IMG/VR virus record: IMGVR_UViG_3300033978_000480
Location: 62,001-126,000 of that record
Length of the DNA stretch: 64,000 nucleotides
DNA from: a virus
Direction: 5' to 3' (one strand)
Positions 29,842 to 37,504 of this stretch are shown here, one piece after another; position 1 is the stretch's first letter, and the number at the start of each line of letters is the position of its first letter. The position numbers were made by a program, and so were the translations under genes. The notes under the pieces were generated by a model, which was given only the letters and a program-made list of their open reading frames with translations, was not told the DNA's origin and searched no databases.

Positions 29842-30272
29842 ATCCTTACCGCAACACAACGATCGCCATAGATTTTGACCGCACGTTCACGAGTGACGTG
29901 GACATGTGGCGCGTGGCTATTAAATTATTTGCCAGCCGCGGTCATAAAGTTGTTTGCGTGACTGGGCGCACAGACTCGGTCGCTAATCGGCTCCAATTAG
30001 CTGAGATTTTTGGCGAAGCAACGTTTAAACTGCTCAGTGGTTGCATTTTTTGCAACCACTCACCCAAACGAGAAACAACGCGGCGGCACGGCTACAAAAT
30101 AGACATCTGGATTGATGACTTACCAGAAGGCGTGGGCGCAACAGATCCGCGAGAGTTTAAAAAACTAGAAGACCAATTTGACGTCTGCGAGACACTCCCT
30201 ATTTTCACGCCAAAAGCAGTAAACCCTTATACTGTTTGGGAGCCTAAAACCACAGACGCCAGCTTTAAATAA
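29838..30272 (+). CDS. HAD-superfamily hydrolase
   Basis: 144 residues from ATG 29838, overlapping the previous TGA. Motif [13 protein letters not shown] (nucleophile Asp near residue 12), motif II CVTGRTD and motif [12 protein letters not shown] are all present. Short HAD proteins of this kind are phosphatases of nucleotides or polynucleotide ends. Between the nuclease and a membrane protein; a role in nucleotide or DNA-end processing is plausible. Confidence 0.8.
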   Translation: MNPYRNTTIAIDFDRTFTSDVDMWRVAIKLFASRGHKVVCVTGRTDSVANRLQLAEIFGEATFKLLSGCIFCNHSPKRETTRRHGYKIDIWIDDLPEGVGATDPREFKKLEDQFDVCETLPIFTPKAVNPYTVWEPKTTDASFK

Positions 30273-30279
30273 CAAAATT

Positions 30280-30600
30280 ATGGATTACGTCGTATATGCC
30301 CTTGTCCCAGTTGCTTTTGTGCTTGGTTACGTTGTGGGCCGGGTGGATTTTATTGCAGATCGGCTTAGAGAACCGACTGGCACGACATACCAATCGCCCC
30401 TTGCGCGCAAAACGAGCGCCAAAACAGCTACGGCACCCGCCGCCGCCCAACGCATAGACATTGATACTGCCATTGTCACCGGCGCTATTGATACGTCGGG
30501 CATGCAACGAGCCGGCGCAAAAGAGATGGGCAAAACGACTTCGACCGCAGATAATATTTCTTCTTCTGTTTCCAAATTAGCGCAGTTAAAAGGAAAATAA
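30280..30600 (+). CDS. Single-pass membrane protein with Ala/Thr-rich tail
   Basis: 106 residues. Residues 3-22 are hydrophobic (YVVYALVPVAFVLGYVVG), followed by a low-complexity Ala/Thr/Ser tail. It stops 2 bases before the actin-like gene, so the two may work together, for example as anchor and filament, but this is inference only. Confidence 0.6.
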   Translation: MDYVVYALVPVAFVLGYVVGRVDFIADRLREPTGTTYQSPLARKTSAKTATAPAAAQRIDIDTAIVTGAIDTSGMQRAGAKEMGKTTSTADNISSSVSKLAQLKGK

Positions 30601-30602
30601 CC

Positions 30603-31637
30603 ATGGCCAAGGGTTTAGACGTCGGGACATCGTTTATCGTACTGGCTTCGGACAGCCTCGAACCGATCAGCTACACCAGCGACGATCAGGCTGAATTTAT
30701 CAATTACAAAGATTTTCGTGACGCGTTCTACGTGATTAAGCCCACTACGCCAGTGGCCACGAAGATGATCGAAAAGGGCCTGCAGGGCAAAGTCTTCGTC
30801 AAGGACAACGACGGTGCTTTTATTCTGCTGGGACAAGACGCTATTGATAAAGCCATCGAGCGCAACGAGTCGGCCAAGCGACCTATGTATCGCGGCGTTG
30901 TGAGCCCCAAGGAAAAAGAAGCCAAGCGCGTACTGGCGTTTATCCTCAAAGAAGTTGCTGGTAAAGCCACCGAGCCAGATGAGAAGCTCGTGTTCTGCAT
31001 TCCGGCGCAGCCCGTGGACCAAGAAGACGACGACTTTGACGTTGGTTATCACGAAGACGTGGTCAAAGCAGTCTTGGCCGAACAGGGCTATACTGCGCGG
31101 GCTATTAACGAAGCCGAGGCGCTGTGCTACTCAGAGCTAGCCAACGATGACTACACGGGCATTGGGCTTTCGTGGGGCGCTGGCATGGTCAACGTGTGCG
31201 TGATGCTCAACGGCGAGCCGACTGTGCTGTTTTCGACCACGAAGTCTGGCGACTGGATTGATCGCATGACCGCCGTGGCGACAAACGAGCCAGACTCGGT
31301 TGTGCAGGCTGAGAAAGAGCAGGGCGAGTTCACGATTGGCGAGCCAAACGAGAACGTGATTCTGGCCGCTGTTAGCTCGTACTATGAGCGCCTTATTGAC
31401 TACACCACGAAGCAATTAGCGGCAGCGCTAAGCAATCACAAGGCGTTGCCGAAGTTCAAAGAGCCGATTTTGATAGCAATGGCGGGCGGCACGACTAAAG
31501 CCGCGGGCTTTGTGGAAATGTTCCGGCGCAAGCTCGAAGAGAATAATTTTCCGCTGCCAGTGAAAGAAGTCCGGCACGCCTACGACCCGCTGCACGCTGT
31601 CGCGCGTGGCTGTCTCATTGCTGCCAAGATTCTCTAA
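30603..31637 (+). CDS. Actin/Hsp70-fold ATPase
   Basis: 344 residues. Phosphate-1 loop GLDVGTSFI at the N-terminus, phosphate-2 GIGLSWGAGMVNVCVM (near residue 183) and the adenosine loop IAMAGGTTKAAGF (near 295), followed by ARGCLIAA, define the ASKHA fold. It lacks the substrate domain of DnaK and is the length of ParM/MreB, so it may polymerise. Phage filaments of this class could place DNA or capsids in the cell. It might instead be a chaperone-like ATPase. The partner is unknown. Confidence 0.75.
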   Translation: MAKGLDVGTSFIVLASDSLEPISYTSDDQAEFINYKDFRDAFYVIKPTTPVATKMIEKGLQGKVFVKDNDGAFILLGQDAIDKAIERNESAKRPMYRGVVSPKEKEAKRVLAFILKEVAGKATEPDEKLVFCIPAQPVDQEDDDFDVGYHEDVVKAVLAEQGYTARAINEAEALCYSELANDDYTGIGLSWGAGMVNVCVMLNGEPTVLFSTTKSGDWIDRMTAVATNEPDSVVQAEKEQGEFTIGEPNENVILAAVSSYYERLIDYTTKQLAAALSNHKALPKFKEPILIAMAGGTTKAAGFVEMFRRKLEENNFPLPVKEVRHAYDPLHAVARGCLIAAKIL

Positions 31638-31737
31638 TCACGCGCGTTCTTTTTGTGGACGCTTTGCTGAGCCTGCGGTACGATTGGGCACCGCAGCGCA
31701 TGCATCGCGCTCGTGTTAACAAACTAAGGAAAGTTAT

Positions 31738-32196
31738 ATGGGTACACGCCAGCGTTTCGACGGAATTATCATTTCGCATCTCGGAAATATCGCTGGCCGG
31801 GTTCCAGAACGTGAAAATACGCTTAAATATCTGCAGGCGGCGTTGAAAGCTGGCTGGCACGTAATGGCAGACGTGCAGTTTATTAATGGCGCGTTTATCT
31901 TGCCGAATGACAACGGTTTTAGTGCCGCCCCGCCCAGTTTCTTCTCGAATCAACGCGTCTGGTCCCGCTGCCAGAACGCCGAAACCATGGATGCGCTGTG
32001 CAACATTGGCGCGCATGCTTTTATTAATGCCGACGCGCCTTTGGTGTTAACAAGCGCGCAATTTATCTGGACGCTTCCGCCCCGCGAACTTTCTCCGCGC
32101 TCTATCGCGGTTTATCCAGAACTGGCCGAAGCTGATTGGCTCGAACAATATGAGCCAGCTGGCCTGTGCAGCAATGAACCGATGAACTACATTTAG
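31738..32196 (+). CDS. GDPD-like (TIM-barrel fragment) protein
   Basis: 152 residues. IIISHLGN..GR.PE-type start, then WHVMADVQFINGAFILPNDN and IWTLPPRELSPRSIAVYPE reproduce strand-loop blocks of glycerophosphodiester phosphodiesterase-like proteins often found in phages. The catalytic His/Glu set is not complete (His14 is present; the usual ExD is ADV), so activity is doubtful. Lies alone between two gaps. Confidence 0.55.
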   Translation: MGTRQRFDGIIISHLGNIAGRVPERENTLKYLQAALKAGWHVMADVQFINGAFILPNDNGFSAAPPSFFSNQRVWSRCQNAETMDALCNIGAHAFINADAPLVLTSAQFIWTLPPRELSPRSIAVYPELAEADWLEQYEPAGLCSNEPMNYI

Positions 32197-32223
32197 TTTT
32201 AGTTTGTTGTGTCATCGCGTTCT

Positions 32224-32252
32224 TTGACAATTTGGCGGCCTGTGCGCAATTC
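32224..32252 (+). promoter_or_regulatory. Sigma70-like promoter (TTGACA)
   Basis: A perfect TTGACA at 32224-32229, 17 bases, then CAATTC (32247-32252), a weak -10 box. It lies upstream of the structured RNA at 32298. A hairpin CTGTAC/GTACAG (32252-32280) follows. Confidence 0.45.
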
Positions 32253-32297
32253 TGTACATCAGCTCGTTATGGGCGTACAGAGTTGTTAAAATTGAGG

Positions 32298-32518
32298 TGT
32301 GTCAAAAGTTAGTCGTGGTGGTCGACTGGTTAGGCGTTTCTTCTGCGGCATGGATGCGGCAGGGGTTACAGGTTCCGTGGTCAGATTTTGTCGGGCTCAC
32401 GGGCGGAGGAGCAGCAAATGCCACACGGGATAATTTATATCCTTGAAAGTTGCTGCGGAACCGCGGCTTCGGCCGTGGTAGGGCCTGCGGACAGGGGATC
32501 GCAGGGGCTTTTGACACA
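32298..32518 (+). ncRNA. Structured non-coding RNA I, about 221 nt
   Basis: The ends pair in a perfect 11-bp stem, TGTGTCAAAAG (32298-32308) with CTTTTGACACA (32508-32518). Between them are independent perfect stems: CTGC/GCAG (about 32341-32360), CCGTG/CACGG (about 32374-32401), GCAGCAA/TTGCTGC (about 32411-32456) with inner GGAT/ATCC, ACCGCGGC-TTCG-GCCGTGGT (about 32460-32479), and CCTGCG/CGCAGG (about 32484-32505). No ORF with a ribosome site is present. The layout, a closing stem holding several hairpins, suggests a folded functional RNA. No known family recognised. Confidence 0.65.
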
Positions 32519-32561
32519 TTTTGTTTGACGTAAGTGTATATCTTGCAGGCAGTTAGTAATT

Positions 32562-32918
32562 ATGAACGATGAATTTATTCATTCATTGTCCGTGCTTTTT
32601 AGCGCGTTTGGCGCAGCTGCTTTTGCTGGGCTGGCAACCCTTTTGCGGTTTGCCAAGAAGTTATCTAAACTAGCAGTGGTCAGCGCAATGTTGAACGCCG
32701 GATTTCTGGGGCTCGCCATTGCGTTGATTTGGTATCAGAATTATCGGAAAGCCGAAAACGTCTATGGGCTGATCGGCATTTGCGTGCTGGCGGGCATGGG
32801 CGGCTCGACGCTGACAGATCTGGCGATTTCGTTATTGTCAGGCGCGGGTATCAAAGTAACCATTGTGCACGAACGCGATCGACAAGGAGATCACGAGCAT
32901 GACAATGACGAATCGTAA
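32562..32918 (+). CDS. Holin candidate (three membrane helices)
   Basis: 118 residues. Hydrophobic segments at about 8-26, 42-60 and 71-92 (LSVLFSAFGAAAFAGLATLL, VVSAMLNAGFLGLAIALIW, LIGICVLAGMGGSTLTDLAI) and a charged His/Asp tail. This resembles class I / LydA-type phage holins. It overlaps a small membrane protein in another frame, as holin and spanin or antiholin genes often do. No endolysin was identified next to it. Confidence 0.6.
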   Translation: MNDEFIHSLSVLFSAFGAAAFAGLATLLRFAKKLSKLAVVSAMLNAGFLGLAIALIWYQNYRKAENVYGLIGICVLAGMGGSTLTDLAISLLSGAGIKVTIVHERDRQGDHEHDNDES

Positions 32919-33048
32919 ACAATTGAGTGTAGCGGCGTGGGGCGCATCAGCAGTATTCTGTGTGCTGCTTCTTGTTTCTGCGCTCTCGGCTGTTTCGCAC
33001 AGCATCGGTAGCCACGTCGATATGCCAACTATCTCAACACATCCTTGA
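32899..33048 (+). CDS. Small single-pass membrane protein
   Basis: 49 residues from ATG 32899 (CAAGGAGATC upstream, inside the holin candidate). Residues about 10-30 are hydrophobic (AAWGASAVFCVLLLVSALSAV), followed by a short periplasmic-type tail. It could be a spanin or holin regulator by position. No family recognised. tRNA-Asn begins 6 bases after its stop. Confidence 0.55.
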   Translation: MTMTNRKQLSVAAWGASAVFCVLLLVSALSAVSHSIGSHVDMPTISTHP

Positions 33049-33054
33049 CATTTA

Positions 33055-33130
33055 TGCCTGATAGCTCAGTTGGTAGAGCAGGCGACTGTTAATCGCCGGG
33101 TCGTAGGTTCAAGTCCTACTCAGGCAGCCA
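33055..33130 (+). tRNA. tRNA-Asn(GTT) with encoded CCA
   Basis: Cloverleaf TGCCTGA/TCAGGCA acceptor, D arm GCTC...GAGC, anticodon stem GGCGA/TCGCC around CTGTTAA (anticodon GTT), T arm GTAGG-TTCAAGT-CCTAC, discriminator G and an encoded CCA (33128-33130). It is the only tRNA in the window with CCA and lies 28 kb from the tRNA cluster, so it was probably acquired separately. Confidence 0.95.
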
Positions 33131-33147
33131 TAAGAACGGTCTCAGCT

Positions 33148-34470
33148 ATGGACAGCTTATCTGCGCTTGATCCGCTTAGCTGGGAGCCTGACTATCTGCG
33201 GGACCATCCCGCCTACGCCGCCGGCAATGCGCTGGGCTGGCTGTACCGCGGCGACAAGCAAGCCGCGACGAATTATCCGCTCACAGGCCGCCTGTACTTG
33301 TCTAATTCTGGCTGGCTGATGCTTTCTGTGCCCAATGCGCTTGTGCGTGGCGTGTATGACGCCATGAGCGAGCCGGGCATTGAGCTGCCTACGGCCGCCG
33401 CGTGGTCTGTCGGCGACAAGAAAGAACTACTCAACGCGCACATCTCAGTTATGACGGCCGACGAAGTGCAGCAGGTTGGTTCTGATAACATTAACGAGCG
33501 CGGCCACATGTTTGGCTACACGCTCAGCGGTTTAAAAGAAATCACGCCGCGGTCAAACACGCCAATCAGCAAAATCTGGGCGATTCAAGTAACCGCGCCA
33601 AACTTAGCTGCCTTGCGAAAAAGCTACGGCTTATCTGCGCTGCCGAATAACGACGAGCAGTTTCATATCACAGTAGCTGTGCGTAAACGCGGCGTTCTTC
33701 TCGACAACGGCAAGGCCAAGGGTTACGAAACCGCTGCCGAAAGCACCGAGGGGCGGCGGTTTAGTAACCCCATTAGCCGGGGCGCGCTAAAAGCTGCTGC
33801 CGCGGATGACACCACGTACGACTGCAGTTGCTCTGGGGCGTGCACTTGCCCCGAGACTTGCACGTGCAAACAAAATGGGCGCTGCGGCGCCCCGCACAAA
33901 GCCGCCGCGCTTTCCCGATCGGGAGCAAAACTTTCCCGAGCGGGACAAAACGACCTGTTAGTGGGCGGAAAAGCCGACAATGTTCCCGATCGGGAAATTT
34001 CTACACCAGCGTTAGCCGAAGGAGCTAAACATGAGCACGAACACACAGACAATGATCAAATCGCCCGCGAAATTGCCAAAGATCATCTGTCCGAAGACCC
34101 GCGCTACTACGAAAAAGTCAAAGAAATAGAGAAAGCGAGTTACGCGGCGCAGAATTCTGCTGGCAGTGTGTACGCGCAGCAGTTTCGCAATCTTTTGAAT
34201 TTCCGTGAGCCGTTTAAATACGACCACAACAAGCCGGTGTTTCAGAATGTCACCGATCACTTGTTAAAAGCCAAGCAGCGCGGCGACTTTATCATTTCTG
34301 CACGAAACAAAGCGCACATCTACCGCTCGCAGTTAGATCCGCAGTATCGGTATCAAATGGCGCAAGCGGCTATTAATGGCACGCTGCCGCAAATGAATAC
34401 AACAGACAAGATTGTGCAAATGTACGGTAATGATATCTTTGACTCAATTGGCCGCTGGGGGAAGAAATAA
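33148..34470 (+). CDS. 2H-phosphoesterase-like protein with metallothionein-like Cys cluster
   Basis: 440 residues from ATG 33148; a frame open from 33070 would run through tRNA-Asn. Two HxSx/HxTx motifs (AHISVMTADE near residue 98, FHITVAVRK near 173) are the signature of 2H phosphoesterases, which act on cyclic nucleotides or RNA 2',3'-cyclic ends. At about residues 228-250 there is a dense cluster CSCSGACTCPETCTC plus RCG, likely binding metal. The C-terminal half is helical and unlike known domains. Three DNA palindromes lie inside the gene at 33912-33996. Start and end overlap neighbours tightly. Confidence 0.65.
   Translation: MDSLSALDPLSWEPDYLRDHPAYAAGNALGWLYRGDKQAATNYPLTGRLYLSNSGWLMLSVPNALVRGVYDAMSEPGIELPTAAAWSVGDKKELLNAHISVMTADEVQQVGSDNINERGHMFGYTLSGLKEITPRSNTPISKIWAIQVTAPNLAALRKSYGLSALPNNDEQFHITVAVRKRGVLLDNGKAKGYETAAESTEGRRFSNPISRGALKAAAADDTTYDCSCSGACTCPETCTCKQNGRCGAPHKAAALSRSGAKLSRAGQNDLLVGGKADNVPDREISTPALAEGAKHEHEHTDNDQIAREIAKDHLSEDPRYYEKVKEIEKASYAAQNSAGSVYAQQFRNLLNFREPFKYDHNKPVFQNVTDHLLKAKQRGDFIISARNKAHIYRSQLDPQYRYQMAQAAINGTLPQMNTTDKIVQMYGNDIFDSIGRWGKK
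33912..33996 (+). repeat. Three palindromes TTCCCGATCGGGA inside a gene
   Basis: TTCCCGATCGGGA at 33912-33924, TTCCCGAGCGGGA at 33933-33945 and TTCCCGATCGGGAA at 33983-33996. The first two are 21 bases apart centre to centre, two helix turns. They encode different residues in different frames (SRSGA, SRAGQ, VPDREI), so the repeat is selected at the DNA level rather than the protein level. Confidence 0.75.
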
Positions 34471-34736
34471 TGACAACACCGTGGCTCGATGCAATCAAAA
34501 AGAAGTTGGGGCTAGATAAGAAAAAGCCGCAACCAGCGCCCACGCCATCACCAGCGCCGAAGCCCTCGCCCGGTGTGATTGATTACTTGAAGGCGTTAAA
34601 GTTATTTAACGCATCGCACCTTGATAAACTAGGCCCGGCAGTTGGCTTAAGCCTGCTGACGCTTTTTTTTGCTATTAGCGGTTTATTGGCGTGGATTGTG
34701 GTTGTGCTTAAATTCATGCTCACTCTGGCGCGCTAA
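34470..34736 (+). CDS. Single-pass membrane protein with Pro-rich linker
   Basis: 88 residues. A basic head (DAIKKKLGLDKKK), a Pro/Ala/Ser linker (PAPTPSPAPKPSPG), then a C-terminal hydrophobic region (GLSLLTLFFAISGLLAWIVVVL). Overlaps the previous stop by one base. Function unknown; a C-terminal anchor with a stiff linker suggests a small envelope or virion protein. Confidence 0.65.
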   Translation: MTTPWLDAIKKKLGLDKKKPQPAPTPSPAPKPSPGVIDYLKALKLFNASHLDKLGPAVGLSLLTLFFAISGLLAWIVVVLKFMLTLAR

Positions 34737-34739
34737 ACC

Positions 34740-35780
34740 GTGAACAACATTCATACGCTTACGACATGGCAGGCTGTACCGCAACGCATTGCGACGTTGT
34801 TACCGCTAGCGCACGCGACCAAGTTTGCACACGAGCAGGCGGCGAGTTCTGCTGGATTGCTCGCAACTTCGGTGGCGACATGGCGACCAGATCTGAACAT
34901 GATCACGCTGTATGTCCCTGACGCCATTACCAAAGAAGCTTTTGCGGTATATGAGCGCGCGGTGCAAGCCGGCGGCCGATCAACCGCAGCCGTGACGCTC
35001 CACGGGACTGAACCTGACTGGGACGAAGAAATCGTTATTAAACGCGGCTCTTTAGTCCCGGCTCTGCCGACTGTCTGGAACACGGGCAATACGCTACTAG
35101 GCGGCCCGACGCCGTTATCCAATGGCATCATGGCTGGCTTGCTTGCTGGTGGTACTGGCTACGGCGCTGGCATGTTAGCAGAGCAGCTGTTTCCAGAGCG
35201 TTATATTCAGCGCGGCAAGCTGCGCCGCACATTGGGCTTACTTGGCGCTGCCGGCGGCGCTGCAATGGGTGGCTTAAATGCCTACTCAAACGCAAAAGCG
35301 CTGCGCACGAGTTTTCTCAAAGGGCTGATTACAAATAACAAAACACCGGTGACGTATCCGTATCAGGTAAAAATGCAGGAGCGCGAAAAGAAGGCATACG
35401 CGCCCTATCCCGGAGCACCCGAGCAGTCTCTGTATTCGCCGGTTGTTTCTGTGCCGCAATTCAATCAGGCCGCGTGGCAAGACGTAAACAGAGGCATGCG
35501 GGCCGGTAATTTCCAGACATACACGCCGCCGCAATTCGCCGCAGCCACCACGGGTCTCATGACCGGTATTAGCACAAATATGCGGTCGCCCATTATCCGC
35601 CCGATTGACGTAATTAACGGTATTGCGTCTGCCGGCGTGGGCTTGGCGACGGCGCATGTAGCCGGGCGGGCGTTATCGGCGCTTGCTGGTTTGACGCCAG
35701 AAGGTCAAAATAAGTTACAAGAAATGGGTCTCTGGGGCGGCATGATGCACGCCATGGTCCCATCGCTTTTTGGCCGTTAA
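34740..35780 (+). CDS. Membrane-type virion protein with GTG start
   Basis: 346 residues, GTG start 4 bases after the previous stop. Gly-rich hydrophobic segments near residues 122-148 (NGIMAGLLAGGTGYGAGMLAE) and 162-180. The rest is soluble, with a Pro/Tyr-rich middle (YAPYPGAPEQ). No family recognised. It belongs to the group of Ala/Gly-rich proteins here that may be virion-borne. Confidence 0.6.
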   Translation: MNNIHTLTTWQAVPQRIATLLPLAHATKFAHEQAASSAGLLATSVATWRPDLNMITLYVPDAITKEAFAVYERAVQAGGRSTAAVTLHGTEPDWDEEIVIKRGSLVPALPTVWNTGNTLLGGPTPLSNGIMAGLLAGGTGYGAGMLAEQLFPERYIQRGKLRRTLGLLGAAGGAAMGGLNAYSNAKALRTSFLKGLITNNKTPVTYPYQVKMQEREKKAYAPYPGAPEQSLYSPVVSVPQFNQAAWQDVNRGMRAGNFQTYTPPQFAAATTGLMTGISTNMRSPIIRPIDVINGIASAGVGLATAHVAGRALSALAGLTPEGQNKLQEMGLWGGMMHAMVPSLFGR

Positions 35781-35787
35781 TTGCGTA

Positions 35788-35816
35788 TTGCAGTCTTTTT
35801 TGTTTCGGGGCATAAT
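35788..35816 (+). promoter_or_regulatory. Sigma70-like promoter TTGCAG-N17-CATAAT
   Basis: TTGCAG 35788-35793, 17 bases including a T-run, CATAAT 35811-35816, then the AAGGAG ribosome site of the gene at 35844. GGGGCATAAT echoes the GGGCATATT half of the phage promoter class, but the -35 box differs, so it may serve the host polymerase. Confidence 0.55.
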
Positions 35817-35843
35817 GTGTGCTCATTACTCAAGGAGTGATTT

Positions 35844-36215
35844 ATGGCTACAAAGAAAAGTGTTGAAACAGTACGTGAAGAACTGCGGGTGTTAAACAGC
35901 GCTGTTGACGATGTAAACGTTGACAACGGTAACTGGCTAACGCCGGAATTCTGGACAATGGCCTTCGGCGCGATCACGAATCTCGTGGCTGTTGGCGTCC
36001 TCATTGGCTGGATTGACTCGTCGCAGGCTGAGTCGCTGACCAAGGCTATAACGGCGATCGTTGGTGCCACGCAAATTGTCGTGCTGAATAGCGCGTTGAT
36101 TTGGAAGTATCTGTCTGGCCGCACTGAGCTGCGTGCCCAGATGGTTGACGCCCGCTATCGGTACATGGAAGCAGTGGCTGTTGAGAAAATGCGTTCAGAC
36201 CGCGCGAGCAGCTAA
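35844..36215 (+). CDS. Holin-like two-helix membrane protein
   Basis: 123 residues, AAGGAG upstream. A charged N-terminus, helices at about 39-56 and 65-85 (AFGAITNLVAVGVLIGWI, AITAIVGATQIVVLNSALIW) and a basic tail. Size and topology resemble phage holins or small pore proteins. It is the first gene after a promoter, close to several exported proteases. A second holin candidate is at 32562. Confidence 0.6.
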   Translation: MATKKSVETVREELRVLNSAVDDVNVDNGNWLTPEFWTMAFGAITNLVAVGVLIGWIDSSQAESLTKAITAIVGATQIVVLNSALIWKYLSGRTELRAQMVDARYRYMEAVAVEKMRSDRASS

Positions 36216-36218
36216 CAC

Positions 36219-36623
36219 ATGACCACGGCAGAACTGCAAAAACGAATTGATGCATCCGCAGCGTTGTCGGACTTGAAGCGCAAACTCACGGACGAGATTG
36301 CGCTTCAAGCTGACAATAGCTTTCAGTTTGATCCGTTTCTGGTTGTAATGATTATCTCTGTGCTTGTGCAGGTGATTATTCATTGCCGCGAGCAGAATTC
36401 AGACGATGCGATTCAACAAAGCATGCGAGAACTGCGTACGCTTCCGCCCCGTAAATTAATGCGACTACGACGCCGCTTAAACAATTTATGGCGCGAGCAC
36501 TGCGCTAAGACAGGTACAGAATACACACCCGATAACCCAATCGTTGGGGCTGTGTATCGGTTAAGTGATACAATTGATGACGCTGCCGCAGCCGGCCTCG
36601 TGGAGTTGGCTGCCGCGCGTTAA
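36219..36623 (+). CDS. Hypothetical protein with one membrane helix
   Basis: 134 residues. Charged helices flank one hydrophobic segment (FLVVMIISVLVQVIIHC, residues about 40-56). The C-terminal half is basic (RKLMRLRRRLNNLWREH). It starts 3 bases after the previous stop. No family recognised. Confidence 0.6.
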   Translation: MTTAELQKRIDASAALSDLKRKLTDEIALQADNSFQFDPFLVVMIISVLVQVIIHCREQNSDDAIQQSMRELRTLPPRKLMRLRRRLNNLWREHCAKTGTEYTPDNPIVGAVYRLSDTIDDAAAAGLVELAAAR

Positions 36624-36644
36624 TCTCTTGCAAGGATGCGCATT

Positions 36645-37469
36645 ATGGCAAGGAAGCCAACCGCACAATCAGAAGCTCATGTTATTCCTGTCGGCGAGAT
36701 CCTCAAGCGTTTACACGCGCTCGGGTATTTCGGAGACAAGACACTGGCGCAGGTCAAAAAGATCAAAGGCGTCGAGTTACAGAAGGCTGTACGGGCGTTT
36801 CAGGAATTTAACGGCCTGAGCCCTACGGGCACAGTTGGCCCGAAGACCGCGCACCGGATCAACCGGCGTCGCTGCGGCCTACCTGATTTTAATATCACGG
36901 CACCCGGCGGCGACCCGTGCAAATGGCCAATGCCCGGCGTGACGTACTACCACGATGTGCATCTGCCCGGTTTAACAGACTCGCAGGTAGCCGAAGCGTA
37001 CGACATTGCATTCAGCCAGTGGGCCGAAGTGTGCAATCTGAATCCGTCGCGTGTTGATGCCGCGAACAAAGCTAATATTTATGCTCGTTCTGGCGTCGGT
37101 AAGAAGTACGGTTTAGATAACAAAGGCGGCACGTTGGCGTGGAGCGAGTTACCGTGCGGTGTTGCTGAAAACATCCAGCTTGATCAGATGTTTGACGAGG
37201 CAGAAGACTGGTCTTTTAATATGGCCGTCGCTGTCATCTGCCACGAGCTTGGTCACGCATTGGGCCTGCCGCATTTAAATTCCGGCAATCTTATGGCGCC
37301 GTATTACGACCCAAACGTCACAAAACCGCAAGATGGTGACGTTGTAGAGATAGTGAAGTTATACGGTAAACGAACAGCGGCGTATCCCATTACGCAAGAT
37401 GCCGGATTACAAATTAACGGTACGCTTACAATTAATGGTCGTCCGTATGTTCTTGTGCCGCAGACGTGA
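36645..37469 (+). CDS. Matrixin (MMP-like) zinc protease with peptidoglycan-binding-like domain and cysteine switch
   Basis: 274 residues from ATG 36645 (AAGGA 8 bases upstream). Residues about 17-70 are a PG-binding-1-like three-helix domain (LHALGYFGDKTLAQVKK...AVRAFQEFNGLSPTG.VGPKT). Residues 76-81 read RCGLPD, matching the PRCGxPD cysteine switch that keeps animal matrix metalloproteinases latent, with Cys77 as zinc-blocking residue. The catalytic domain has HELGHALGLPH (His200, Glu201, His204, His210) and a Met-turn NLMAPYY (Met217). It should be a zymogen activated after release, cutting envelope or matrix proteins. No export signal is evident. Confidence 0.9.
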   Translation: MARKPTAQSEAHVIPVGEILKRLHALGYFGDKTLAQVKKIKGVELQKAVRAFQEFNGLSPTGTVGPKTAHRINRRRCGLPDFNITAPGGDPCKWPMPGVTYYHDVHLPGLTDSQVAEAYDIAFSQWAEVCNLNPSRVDAANKANIYARSGVGKKYGLDNKGGTLAWSELPCGVAENIQLDQMFDEAEDWSFNMAVAVICHELGHALGLPHLNSGNLMAPYYDPNVTKPQDGDVVEIVKLYGKRTAAYPITQDAGLQINGTLTINGRPYVLVPQT

Positions 37470-37504
37470 TAAAATAACAATAACACACAATCGTTGGAGA
37501 AATT

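Noticed and set aside
32298-32518. RNase P, 6S or SRP RNA
   Set aside because: Signature sequences of these RNAs are absent and the stem order does not fit.
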